From Leucocoprinus leucothites (Eukaryota; Basidiomycota; Agaricomycetes; Agaricales; Agaricaceae): 64,000 nucleotides of DNA. Shown here in pieces: positions 1 through 10,670 of this stretch. Made by a program: the position numbers and the translations under genes. The stretch spans positions 496,001 to 560,000 of the forward strand of contig JAACJO010000002.1 in assembly GCA_013368445.1 (NCBI GenBank), written 5' to 3'. The notes beneath the pieces were generated by a model. The model did no database searches. It saw only the letters and a list, made by a program, of their open reading frames with translations, and was not told the DNA's origin. Every line of letters begins with the position of its first letter. Within the stretch, counting starts at the first letter, position 1.

Positions 1-3000
1 TGACACGAAATAGAAAATGCTTAAGCTCTTCCAACCGAGTGCGACGGAGCCCTATCTGGTTAACAAGTTGGGCTTGTTATTCACTTTCACCATACTTGGA
101 CCTCGTCCTAAACTCGGTGACAATTCAGTGATCTGTCGTCCCAGATGTAGCAGGCCTCGCGCCCACCGATGGGGTATGGAATTACACTAGATGGCAGGAC
201 ACACTGCGCGTTACCTCATGTGGATGCATTATGATCGGTAGGCGCATCTTGGCCTCCTTCAGTCTCGGAAATCTCAACTCGAGGCACCCAGCCCTCGAGA
301 TTAACATTCGATCGATTCTTGTACGGAATCTCGGCTTCTAGTATTGGTATCGGTATTTGCCATTCACAGAAACCCCTGCGCGCTTATCAGAAATCAACAA
401 CCGCCATGAAAAGACTAAACACCTCCAAGCCACAGCATCACAGTCATTCCGTCAAACTTATGAAAACTGTCCTTCAGACTAGTTGTGTATCACCCCAAGA
501 TCAGATTCCAAGCCCAAATTGAATTATACCTTGTTCTATCTTAATCTTTCAGGCACCTTAATGGCCTTCTCCAAGTCAAAACGGAATTGCTCACCTTTTG
601 GATTGTCCAGAGTTCTCGGAGAGATGTTCGTGTGTCTCTGAGAGCCCACCGAGATCGCCTCTTCGCACGTTCATCATAGTGACGTACAAAAGAGAGGCGG
701 AATAGCAACGAGGTAACACACCATCTCCTTTCTTCAGCGTAAACCTGGATCCTCCATATGCCCGAGACATCGTCCCTTCACGTGGTCGAACTGGGGGGTA
801 AGTAGCTTCGCAATTCCTCCTTTTTATCTTGTTTTACATTGAGCCCCGTCAAAAGTTGCGAGTAGTGTCAGCAGCGGCGTTGCAATCATCACCACGCTAG
901 TCCGCGTTTACATCCGATTCCGCAAACATAGCCTTTGGATAGACGACGTATGTGAAAATGTGGCCTAAATTCGGCATACACTGACCTTTTGCAGGCCCTC
1001 GCCATCATTAGCGCCTGTTTGTCTTTGGCCCAGAGTGTTGTGGTCTTTGTCGGTCCGTGTACGTGCCCGCGTATCCTAAATTCTACTATGGCAATTTGCA
1101 TGTCTTGGGCCTAACACATTTGTGGTAATCTAGATCGATTAAATGGCACTGAACGCTACTACGTCGTATCATTCCTGTGGCTCGCTATCATCTGGTATGT
1201 CCATTCTCTGATTACGCCACACCGTCGATTGCGTCCTCGCAGTCTGCCGCCTACAAAGAATTGATCCGAGCTTGGTTCCTTATGAGGAAATGACCTAAAC
1301 AATATCGCCAGTGGTGACCGGTGACCAGCGGTACCATGAACCGGGTCATCTTTCGGGGTCCCTACCCTTTTCGTTTAGATGATCTGAATTTATCGTTCGG
1401 AAGTATCTAAGGTCGTCAGTTGCAATATTGGCTCAAACCTTGCAGGAAAACTGAGCATAATGCCTGATCATACATCCAATTCTTGGGATCATATTGGCCT
1501 GGATTCGGATTGATTTTGCCTGGCATATGCATGGGCCCCGTCAGCTTTGCCTTCCTGGGAGAGCTGACATTACCTTTACTCAGGTTCTCGCGTCTTTCCA
1601 TGCTGTTCTCCTTGACCAGGATCGCGAAGGGAGCTATTCATCCTACCCGAAACCTCCACATCGCCTTAAGCATATTTATATTCATGTATATCTTCCTCAC
1701 TGCCCAAATCGCCTGGGAGTGCGAAACAAAGACTGCATGGAAGCTGACGGGGTTAGGAAGGTGCTCGATCAGTAAAGCTGTACCTGCTTGTCAACTTACG
1801 GGTAGGTTTGTTTTCTTTCCACTATTGAATGACTATCCTCTGCTAATGAGCAACCTTCATCTGGATCGCGGGTACTAGCTGATATAGTTAGCGACGGTAT
1901 ACTTCTAATTGTTCCGATACGACTTTTCAAGGTGATTCAGAGCAAGGGACTACGATATCGCCTCATGCTCATTTTCGGAACATCAATCATAACCACCCTG
2001 GCTTCAATTCCGCACTCGGTTTTTGGATTCATGATGACAAAATACCCATCCATCCTAACGGCACTCATCGAGGTAACTGATTTCGGATTTCATTGGTACT
2101 GAAAACCGATCTACCTTTGGCTGATTCCTTTTCTTCCGCTATAGAACGCCGTATCCCTCGTGGTATGCAATATTCCAGTTCTAGTGACAGCTATCATTAG
2201 ACTCAAGAAAACAGAGGATGTCCCATCCTCTCCTAACAATCTTTCGCTGAGATTCCGTGTAACCACATCCAGGATATGGCGGCCCATGACCAATCGAGCA
2301 CCGACAGACAGGCTTGAAATCAGTTCGGGCGATGAAGCTGGTGAGCAGGAGCAGAATGGTCAAAGCCGTCGTTCCGGGGAAACAAGGGAGCTTGTTTAGG
2401 CCCCAAAGCCTCCCCGCCTCGTAGCGTACTGCTTTCTCTACATAAACTATTTTTTGATACAAGTAGGTCAGCTCCTTCAGGAAAAGGTCCACCTCACACG
2501 TGTATCCGTACGTTGAGCACTAGACAGATTTACCCAGTGATTTGCTGGTTCATGATGATCATATTTGAGGACGAGTAGCGTCAAGTAGCGGACTCGGAGG
2601 AAACTGGGAGAACGAAGGAAGGAAACGAAAATCAACCAGGATAAAAGCAGACATATAAAGGCGAGCCATTCGGGAGCACCTCTCAAAAAGGTCAAAAACC
2701 AAAGAAAAGAAAACAGGCAAAGCAAATTCCGAATACAATCCATGATGACGTCATTCACATTATCAAAACCGCGTCGAACGTGAGCACGAGAGAAAATATA
2801 GGTTCTCTAATGACTTCTGAGACAATCCATTTTGCCGGTGATGGAATCCGAGATCATTTGCGAAAAATGCGAACAGGCGTCCCTCAATGTGACAAGCTTC
2901 GTCCAATACAAGTGGATTTGCTTTGCCTTCCATAGCCAGAGAATCCTTGGTGTAAGTCGAAGAGCGCTCCGTATTCGACTTAGAACCGCGTAAGTCATTT

Positions 3001-3370
3001 TTTGTGAGAAGAGTGAGAGATCAAGGACGATGACGTAGATGCAGAAGCAGTCAGACTCCTTGTACCTGGCCCTCTCTGCGTGAGATCGGATATATCCGTG
3101 CCGGTTGGGACAAACGAATAGGCTTTGTCCTCCCCAGATCAACTTCGATCACTCTCAATGCCGAGCTCAGTTGACCATTGGCGAGGCTCTGACATCTCAT
3201 TCTTCCCCTTCGCAAACACCATGCCCCTTCAAGCCCAGCGTGAGCTTGGCGCAGCGAAGGGATATTCCCTCCGACCACGGGCTCGCTTAGATTTCATATA
3301 TACTTCAGTGTGACAACGCTCTGCCCCTACCCTGTTGACTCGATCAATGAGCTAACCGCTGCTGACCGTC
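1..3370. repeat. Tandem segmental duplication, unit 1
   Basis: This is the left copy of a roughly 3.4-kb direct repeat whose partner starts near 3371. The first bases (TGACACGAAATAGAAAATGC) match 3374 onward, and similarity continues through the rhodopsin-domain gene and its downstream flank. The offset drifts from about 3,345 to 3,408 because of small indels. The left edge lies outside the window, since homology is already present at base 1. The 757 bases before the first gene contain no ORF I can support and are best read as duplicated promoter or intergenic sequence. Confidence 0.8.
758..2399 (+). CDS. Rhodopsin-domain (PTH11-like) integral membrane protein, copy 1
   Basis: This is a spliced gene for a multi-pass membrane protein of the fungal rhodopsin-fold family found in PTH11-like receptors; ligand and signalling role are unknown. 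The exons read, in order: start MPETSSLHVVELG; VASSVSSGVAIITTLVR ending RKHSLWIDD; ALAIISACLSLAQSVVVFVG; RYYVVSFLWLAIIW joined to FSRLSMLFSLTRIAKG; the extracellular-type WECETKTAWK and CSISKAVPAC cysteine segments; DGILLIVPIRLFKVIQ; and LVVCNIPVLVTAIIRL. The tail is hydrophilic and ends RRSGETRELV. Introns are GT-AG and keep frame throughout. One intron (about 1195-1583) is unusually long at near 390 bases, and the paralogue shares this. The W-E-C...C...C pattern is characteristic of the family. The copy appears intact. The first exon is short (13 codons), so the exact start is less certain than the body. Confidence 0.75.
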
Positions 3371-4102
3371 GATGACACAGAATAGAAACCACCTAAGTTC
3401 TTCCAACCCAACCGCTGAAAGCTGAAAAAGCGACAGAGTCCTTCCCGGCTAACAACTTGCCGGGCTTGTTATTCATTTTCGCCGCCCTTGGACCTCGTTC
3501 TGGGTGCGGTGACAATTTGTTGACCAGTTGTCCTAGATGCATCACACCTTGTTGTATTCACGCTCGCCAACGGAAGATAGAATCTCACTGCAACGTGGCA
3601 GGATACTCTGCGCATTGCTTCGCATGTATGCATTGTGGTTACTAGACGCACCTTGGCCCCACCTTTCGTCTCGGAAATTTCAAGCCGAGACACCCAATCC
3701 TTGAAATATTCAACTCTTGCACGGGATCTCCGAGGCTTCTAGTGCTGGTGTATTCATGTACGACTAAACACCTCTAAGCCGCAGCAATCACTGTGATTCC
3801 ATCAAAACTATGAGAAACGTGCTTCTGACTTGCTGCGTATGTATCACTTCCAGATCAAATTCCAAGCTCAAACTGAATTGCACATTGTTCTACCTCCATC
3901 TTCCAGGTGTTTTGTGTCCTCTTCCGAGGCAGAACTGAGCTACCTAATCTCTTGGGTTGTTCAAAGTTCTCGGAGAGGTGCTCGCGTCTATGGGAGTCCA
4001 CCGGGAATACCACTTCGCACGTTCATTGTAGCGATGTACAAAAGAGAAGTAAACTGCGACGAGATGCTGCATCCCCTTTCTTCAGCGTGAACCTGCATCG
4101 AT
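2400..4102. other. Intergenic flank between the two rhodopsin-domain copies
   Basis: This stretch joins the downstream flank of copy 1 to the upstream flank of copy 2. A block near 2807-3010 is conserved with 6200-6390. It can be read in several frames (for example ESEIICEKCEQAS on plus, EGRLFAFFANDLG on minus). The differences between copies do not concentrate at third positions in any frame, so I cannot say that it codes. A minus-strand ORF at 2477-2758 is hydrophobic but shares only its first part with the second unit. No gene is called here. Confidence 0.4.
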
Positions 4103-6625
4103 ATGTCTACACCGTTCCCCCACATGGTCAACCTAAGGGGTAAGCTGCTTGTAATCCTTTCTTGATCTCTTTTCATACTAAGCCGTCAAAAGTGGCGAAC
4201 AGCGTTAGCAGCGGCCTTGCAATCATCGCCACACTGGTCCGAGTTTGCATCCGCTTTCGGAAACACAAACTTGGGATAGACGACGTATGTGAAGGCATCG
4301 CTTACTCCGGCATCCATTGACCTTTTGCAGGCTCTCGCCGTCATTGGAGCCTGTTCGTCTTTTGCTCAAGCCATTGTGGTCTTTGTCGGTCCGTGTATGT
4401 GTATATACCAAATTCTACCGTGGTGGTCATGATACCTCGGGCTTAACGCATTTGTGGTAATTTGTAGATCGACTAAATGGCGCCGAACGCTTCTATCTCA
4501 TAACATTCATGTGGCTCGCTATCATCTGGTATGTCTTTACCCGTTCTCTGATTACATATCACACCATCTTTTCGCCGGCTACAAAGGGTTGATCCGGATT
4601 CAATTTCCTGTTCCCGCCATTTATGACTCGACGAGGAAATTTTAAACCTAGGATGGGTCGATCAGCCTGTTCGCTTACTCCAGTGTCGTCAGTGGCGACC
4701 GCGGTGCCACAGACCCGTGTTAACTTTCGAGGTCCCGTCCTGTTCACTTTGATAACTTGAATTTTATCATTGGGATTCGCCGAAAGTATCTAAAGCCTGT
4801 TAGTCGCAGTGTTAGATCAAGCGTTGCGGGCAGCCTGGGCGTAACGTCTGATCATATGTCCAACTCCTAGGATCATATTGGTCTGAATTCGGGTTGTTTC
4901 TGCGTAGCATATATGATAATGGCCCATCAATTTTTGTCTTCCTGAGAGATCTGATATCGCATTTGCTCAGGTCCTCGCGTATTTCCATGTTGCTCTCCTT
5001 GATCAGGCTCGCAAAGGGAGCTCGGGCCGTTCATCCTACTCGAAACCTCCACATCGCTTTGAGCATATTTATATTTACATATATCTTCCTCACTGCCCAA
5101 ATCGTCTGGGAGTGTGAAACAAAGACCGCATGGAAGCTGACGGGATTGGGAAGGTGCCAAATAAGTAAAGCTGTACCTGCTTGTCAACTTACGGGTAAGT
5201 TTTTTTCTTTCTAGTCTTGAGTAATTATCCTCTACTAACTATGGATTTCCATCTGGATTACGGGCAGCCGATATAATTTGTGATGGTATACTTCTCGTTG
5301 TTCCGATACGACTTTTCAAAGCGATTCAGGAAAGGCAGCTACGATATCGCCTTGTACTCATTTTTGGAACATCAGTCATAACCACCTTGGCTTCGATTCC
5401 GCACTGGATTTTTGAGTTTATGGTGGCAAGATACTCGTCGCTCGTAGCAGCACTCATTTCGGTGACTAATCTTGGATCTCATTGGCACTGGCAAACAATA
5501 CCTCTGGCTGATTTCCTTTTCCCCTCACTGTAGAACGCCATATCCCTTATGGTATGCAACCTTCCAGTCCTGGTGACAGCTGTCATTAGACTTAAGGGAC
5601 CAGAGGATATCCCATCCTCTCCCGACAATCTTTCACTGAGGTTCCGTGTAACGGCATCCGGAACTTGGCGGTCAATGACCGAGCAAGTACCGACAAACAC
5701 GCAAATCTGTTCGGGCAATGAAATCGATTCGCGGGAGCAAAGTAGCCAAAACTGTCATTCCGAGGAAACAAGGGAACCTGTTTAGGAGTCGAGGCCTCCT
5801 CGCCTCGTAGGGTATTATATGTCTACATAGATCCCTTTCGTACACATAGGTCGGTCCCTCAGGCCAGGGCCCGTATCGCACGTATGTACATATGTCTGAG
5901 CGCTCGGCGGGTTCGAGTTATTTGCTTGCTCATGACGATCGTCTTTGGAACACTAGTTTAGAGCCTAGTCATGAATTTGTAGACGAATGAGTGTCAATAG
6001 CAGAGAAACCGAAAAAAGGCAACGAAGATAAGCCCAGGGATGAAAGAAGACGTATTAAGACTAAGAGCAAGCCTCCCAGGAGCATCTTTCAGGAACGTTT
6101 GAGAAACCAAAAAGAAAACAGAAGCAGCAGATTCTGGATATAATTCATAACCACGTCATTCACGTCATTAAATTTGGTCGATCGTAAGCACAAAAGAAGG
6201 TACGGGTTTTCTTCAACAACCCGAGAGACGACCCCTTTGACTGGAGATGATCCAAGAGTCCGAGATCGTTTGCGAAACATGCGAACAGGCGTCCTTCAGT
6301 ATAGGCTCCGTCCAGTACAGACAGATTGTTTTGTCTTCTGTGGCGAAGAAGCCTCTATATAAGTCGAAGAATAGTCTATGCTCGACTTGAATCCGCAACT
6401 CGAAAAGCCATTGTTAGCCTGGACACATTTCAGAAGATAGTCCCCATCCTCTGGGCCGATGATGATTTAGCGTCAGCAGATTGTTTTCACGCTCAAACCG
6501 ATTTACACTGTGCGGAGGATCCGTCACCACGAGAGCATGAATGATAAGGTGTCGATAACGGTAAGATGTCTTTGCGAGAAGGGAGAGAGACCAGGGGCGA
6601 AGACATATATGCGGCGTGAAAAGTC
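3371..6625. repeat. Tandem segmental duplication, unit 2
   Basis: This is the right copy of the 3.4-kb direct repeat. It begins with a sequence matching the first bases of the window and carries the second rhodopsin-domain gene at the equivalent place. Similarity to unit 1 can be followed to about 6,400, is interrupted by some 170 bases absent from unit 1, and resumes as a short block near 6,575-6,625 that matches about 3,005-3,050. Divergence is moderate (many substitutions, small indels), so this is not a recent assembly-type duplication. Confidence 0.8.
4103..5785 (+). CDS. Rhodopsin-domain (PTH11-like) integral membrane protein, copy 2
   Basis: This is the tandem paralogue of the gene at 758-2399, with the same exon structure. 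It starts MSTPFPHMVNLR, then runs VANSVSSGLAIIATLVR to RKHKLGIDD. Next come the TM segments, SSRISMLLSLIRLAKGARAV, IVWECETKTAWK, CQISKAVPAC, DGILLVVPIRLFKAIQ and LMVCNLPVLVTAVIRL, ending CHSEETREPV. All splice sites inspected are GT-AG and the frame stays open, so both copies look functional. Relative to copy 1 it has an extra pair of residues after LAKGA (RAV versus I) and a slightly different hydrophilic tail. The family is predicted to sit in the plasma membrane. Function in this organism cannot be inferred beyond receptor-like. Confidence 0.75.
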
Positions 6626-7762
6626 CTCGAAAGTGAAGAAGTAAGACTTGGTAACATCGACTGATAGCGACTTTAGTCTCGTTATTCGAGTAAGCATAAA
6701 AATAAAAATAATTCAAAGTTTGGGAAACGACGGAGGTACTGGAGCTGCCGAGGAGAGCCAGAGTGGTACAGTGACTGATACCAGAGGTATATTTCTACCG
6801 ATGCATCGATCAATAATACGCCAGATCCTGTAGAGCCATTCGACGGTTTCTAAGCTTTGCTCCGCCTCCCTTTATTGCAGGGCCTTTTCCCCATTAGCCA
6901 TGTTCTGGTGTTGAAGGGACCTGGCATATCATTTCCACTTCTCAGCAGGAACTCGTTCGGATGTCTTTTTGATGTTTACTGCCAGTGTTCCTTTGGATCT
7001 CTGGTCGTGCAACGTGTGCGGTACCACCCTCGATGGGCTAGGATTGAGAAGTGCTTTATACAGTCCATATAACATAACCGAAGTCCTTTCAAATAAGTTG
7101 GTTAGCTCAAATCCATTGTCTTTACACGTTTTGGGATCCTCTAGCATGAATTTCGATGTGAGGAGGTCAGCAGCCATGACAGGCCTTGGGTTGTAATCAA
7201 GGATATGACAAACAAAATTCTTCTTCTGGAAAGCGGCGCCGCAGTACCACGCCTTTCAGCATGCTGAGCACTGTTCCGGAGGCGAGCTGGTTCTACTGCA
7301 GGCGGTGCACTTTGGACGTTTTACTCGCGGCATCTGGGATGATTCGCGTTACCAGCAGAGAGGAAATTGAGGGATGTCGCTGGGTATCTATGGACCAAGT
7401 AAAGCCTTTTTTTGGCTCCGAAAGCAGCTCAGATAGAGAAAGGTGGGGAGATACGATGTACACTGACAGCGACATCCACTGCACGCTCTTCGTCACTCTA
7501 GTGCAATCTGAGTTTGAATTTTTGATTTGATTACGACCAATCACAAGGACCCTCCTCGAGAGACTGCTGGCATGTTGAAATTTACTTATTTCAGGCGATA
7601 AGTAGCTAAGTAGCCATAATAATCATATATTGTATTTCTACCGGGGTGTTGAACCGGGGATCCTATTTTCGAAATCGTTTTAGCAGTTAAGCGAGCATAG
7701 AGGAAGCCGACATGCTGGGTACATGGAATACGTCGGATCCATCATTAGATCTCTGAATGGCT
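5786..7762. other. Intergenic, no supported gene
   Basis: The first part (to about 6,625) is the downstream flank of duplication unit 2. The rest contains several short overlapping ORFs on both strands, with no family I recognise. The best is the minus-strand 82-residue frame listed separately. There is no tRNA or repeat array. Confidence 0.4.
6929..7177 (-). CDS. Unrecognised short ORF, possible exon or gene relic
   Basis: This is an 82-codon frame starting MAADLLTSKFMLEDPKTCKD and ending VPAEKWK, of ordinary mixed, soluble composition. I recognise no domain. It lies just downstream of the kinase gene on the same strand. It could be a relic or an exon of an unresolved gene, or it may be non-coding, since the opposite strand is also open here. 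Confidence 0.15.
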   Translation of the reverse strand: MAADLLTSKFMLEDPKTCKDNGFELTNLFERTSVMLYGLYKALLNPSPSRVVPHTLHDQRSKGTLAVNIKKTSERVPAEKWK

Positions 7763-9873
7763 CTACTTTCCGTTTGGATAAGATGGCGCATTGACCGATC
7801 CAGCGGCGAGGGCATTCCAGTCACTGGAGGGCGAACCATATGAGCAGCCACGATAAGACGAGTTAGGAAGACACTCACATGCCACGGAAGACTGGGTGCA
7901 ACTTCATCCTTCGGACGTTCAAGCGGTTCATAGGACTGGACGCGAGAACTTTGCTCAAGAAATCGTATGCATCAACGTCCATTGTCTTATCCACACATAT
8001 TTTGTCGTATGCATAATCTTGGGCGACCTGATCGAACTCGAACGGTGCCTACACAAAGAAATTCTTAGCATTCGCAAAAGCGCAGTAGAGAAGCGATACG
8101 CACGTTACCGGTGATTAACATATGTAAAACACAGCCCATTGCAAAGTAATCAATTCCAAAACTGTGGGACTGGCATTTCCATACCTCGGGTGGTGCGTAT
8201 CCTTCCGTCCCATTGGCCAAGTCCGTCTGGTGTGGATTGTGACTCGTAGCCCATAAGAGCGGGAACGAATCTCCGCCAAGCCTTCTTAGTTGATGGAAGA
8301 GGGGGAAACCCTTCTCTGAGACTGTGCTGTGGTTGAACACTTGGGCAAGCCCGAAGTCGACAAGTTTGAGATTGCGCTGGGAGTCAAGCATCATGTTCTC
8401 GAGTTTGATATCCCGATGAATTACCCCACGAGAGTGGAGGTCATGGATAGCGAGAATCTAGAAGGAGGGTCAGACAGGGCCGCGACGAGGGAAGAATAGG
8501 TGTGACTGTACATACCAACTGAGCGGTGTAAAACTGCGCTGTCTTCAGATCCAAGCAAAAACCTGAACGCTCCCAGTAGCTGTGCATATCTCCTCCGGGC
8601 AAATAAGACTTTATCGCCTGGTCAGAACACCCAGGAAACTGTCGCAGGATTGAGATGAACTCACTAAAGCGATTAAAGCCTGCTCTTGCGCCGCTTGGAA
8701 ATAAGTCAACTCGACGACCCACTTACAGTCCTTAGCGGCTCTCAGAGCCTGGACCTCGTTCACTATTGCGATCTCCTGTGTCACTGTCCCTCTCTGCATC
8801 AACTTAACCGCAATCGTTTGATCCCCAACAGCGGTCGCGCGAAAGACCTGACCAAAGCCACCTTCGCCAATTGGTATCATGTCCATCTTAAGCGCACTCA
8901 TAAACGTGTCCTTGCGGTAATACGAGCCTTTGGTTTGTAAGTTTTGGTTTTGCGACTTTTGGATTTGAGGAGGTGGTTGATTTTCTTTACCGGTACTGCT
9001 GCTGGTTTGAATCTTGCATTCGGATGCCTTCAGTAATGACGGCAATGGTTCAGAATTGGGTTTGAGCCTGTTCTTAGACTGGCTTTTGGCGTTGGTTATC
9101 GGAAGCTCTGCGAAGGGTTGACGTCGCTTTGGTGGAGAGACTGAGGCTGATTCCAATTTTTCTTCAGAGTCCTCGGTCACGAGCGTAGCGCCTTCAGATG
9201 ATACAGGGGCACAAAGAGCGGGAGGGGAGAGGATTGATGCGGTAGCACTCGCAGGTGAGGCGGGCGAGAGCGTACAAGCGAAATTCGTGAGGACTTCAGT
9301 TGGAGTAGTCGGAGGTGTAATAGGCACATCAACAAATGAACCACTTGATGACTCGAGGAGTACATTTAGCTTTGTTGAATCATCAGAGCTGGGGGTATCT
9401 GAAGTCGGGGGTGTATCGTCTGCAATTATGCTGACTGTGATCGAAATGGGAGTTGTTTCGGTAGACTCTTCTGCGTGAACAGATGTAATGTGGGTATCTA
9501 GAGCGATCCATCGCCAGAGATCTGGTCGGCGACTGAGAAGCTTCCGAATCAAGCAGTATGAGGGAGCCAAATAGTGCTGTATACCATCGAGGAAGCCCTG
9601 CCTGGCACGACACCCGATGGCACGAGGCTCCTGAAGAAGGTGACTGACGAAGGATGGCCTGACAGGTACAAAGCCTGGTCTGAGGCAAGACTGGACGGAG
9701 TTGACGAGGAAATGTTCAAGACTATACACCACAGAAAGGCAACGTGCAATCGAAGAGAAAACTTGGAAAGGGTATGAGAGAATGTGGACAGAGACCTGGG
9801 CGATGAGAAGAAGGGAGTGTTGAAGGAGAGAGACGAAAAAGAGCGGGATATCGAAGGCCAGTTTAGTCATCAT
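7763..9873 (-). CDS. Serine/threonine protein kinase, AGC-like
   Basis: This is a protein kinase with a long N-terminal extension. Residues 1-40 are hydrophobic and may be a membrane anchor; residues 130-330 are Ser/Thr/Pro-rich and low-complexity. The glycine loop GEGGFGQV is near residue 336 and the ATP-binding Lys (AVKLM) near 357. After a 47-base intron come YLPGGDMHSYW, then HRDIKLEN (catalytic loop), DFGLAQ (magnesium loop), an enlarged activation segment, GTEGYAPPEVW and FRGIDWNALA near the C-terminus. The HPVFRGIDW ending and the LPGGDM hinge resemble AGC kinases; the APPE and the insert between DFG and the GTEGYAPPE motif are atypical. At least five exons are joined at GT-AG sites. 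The stop lies 17 codons after the FRGIDW splice. The start is the first Met of the long exon, so translation could begin further upstream. Substrates are unknown. Confidence 0.8.
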
Positions 9874-10321
9874 CGCGGCCGCTCGTTAGACGCTCATGCG
9901 CGACTGGAACAACAAATGGGGCGAGGGTCGACAACAATTGCAAGCGGGGGAGGGAGAAATTATTGAGATGTTCCCATTCGGAATGTGTTTTAATGGATAG
10001 CTGTCCGAGTGGAAAGACGGTCAAATTTGAGACCGGTTGAGTTTCAGCCGAGTCCAAAATCGAATCGATCATAGTTCGAGAGGCGAGTCCTAGTGTACAA
10101 TGCGATACGATGGTGCAGTCTTCCACTTTCAGTGTATGCGACATGTCTGACGGAATGACGCAAGCCTGTGAGTTTATGAAAGATTCCGACATCTCTGGCG
10201 TGATAGCTGGGAAGGGGGTATCGATGGGGAGCAAATGGACCGGAGAAAGCAGATTCTCTCGTACTAGTGCAAAACGAGACTGAGGTCTCATGTATTCGGT
10301 GAGTTCATGGGCTTGAATCAT
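9863..10321 (-). CDS. Hypothetical ORF upstream of the kinase
   Basis: This is a 152-codon open frame starting MIQAHELTEYMRPQSRF and ending HERLTSGRDDD, overlapping the kinase start by 11 bases in another frame. Composition looks protein-like (mixed hydrophobic and polar, few rare runs), but I recognise no domain, signal peptide or membrane segment. It may be a small separate gene or 5' exon material of the kinase transcript. There is no independent support. Confidence 0.3.
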   Translation of the reverse strand: MIQAHELTEYMRPQSRFALVRENLLSPVHLLPIDTPFPAITPEMSESFINSQACVIPSDMSHTLKVEDCTIVSHCTLGLASRTMIDSILDSAETQPVSNLTVFPLGQLSIKTHSEWEHLNNFSLPRLQLLSTLAPFVVPVAHERLTSGRDDD

Positions 10322-10434
10322 GGGGTAGGCCGCGAATCAATACGGGAGAGGGGCGACGTCGGCTCGTTCGCGGTTCCGCAAAGACCGACTAACAAAGTTA
10401 CAAGCACGTAAATTTTCCAATAATGCTTCCCATA

Positions 10435-10670
10435 TTAAGCGCCTATGTCACTCATCCACCGAAGGAATGAAAAGGATAAGGAATGTCGTATCGCCTTCTT
10501 GGTGTCTACGCCTTTGCCCGACTGGAGGAATGCCAATACGTGTGTGATCCCGTAGCTCTCGAGTCTCTTTTGTCCGGCATCCCGAATATGAGATGAGTCA
10601 CGAATATTGAGGCGTGTGGTTTGTATCAAAGAAAAATGGACAAACGATACTGGGCGGTAGAAAAGAATTC
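10435..10670 (-). pseudogene. Possible relic of a protein-tyrosine phosphatase (Y_phosphatase3-like)
   Basis: On the minus strand the frame reads FYRPVSF, then TRLNIRDSSHIRDAGQKRLE, followed directly by SYGITHVLAF. This resembles the start of fungal Tyr phosphatases, where a LYRS-type segment is followed by an I-x-x-x-G-x-x-x-L-x-x-x-GI-x-x-V-x-D-L-R block. The DLR that should follow is missing, and no Cys-x5-Arg active-site loop is found nearby. The match is weak; it is called a relic, not a gene. Confidence 0.3.
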
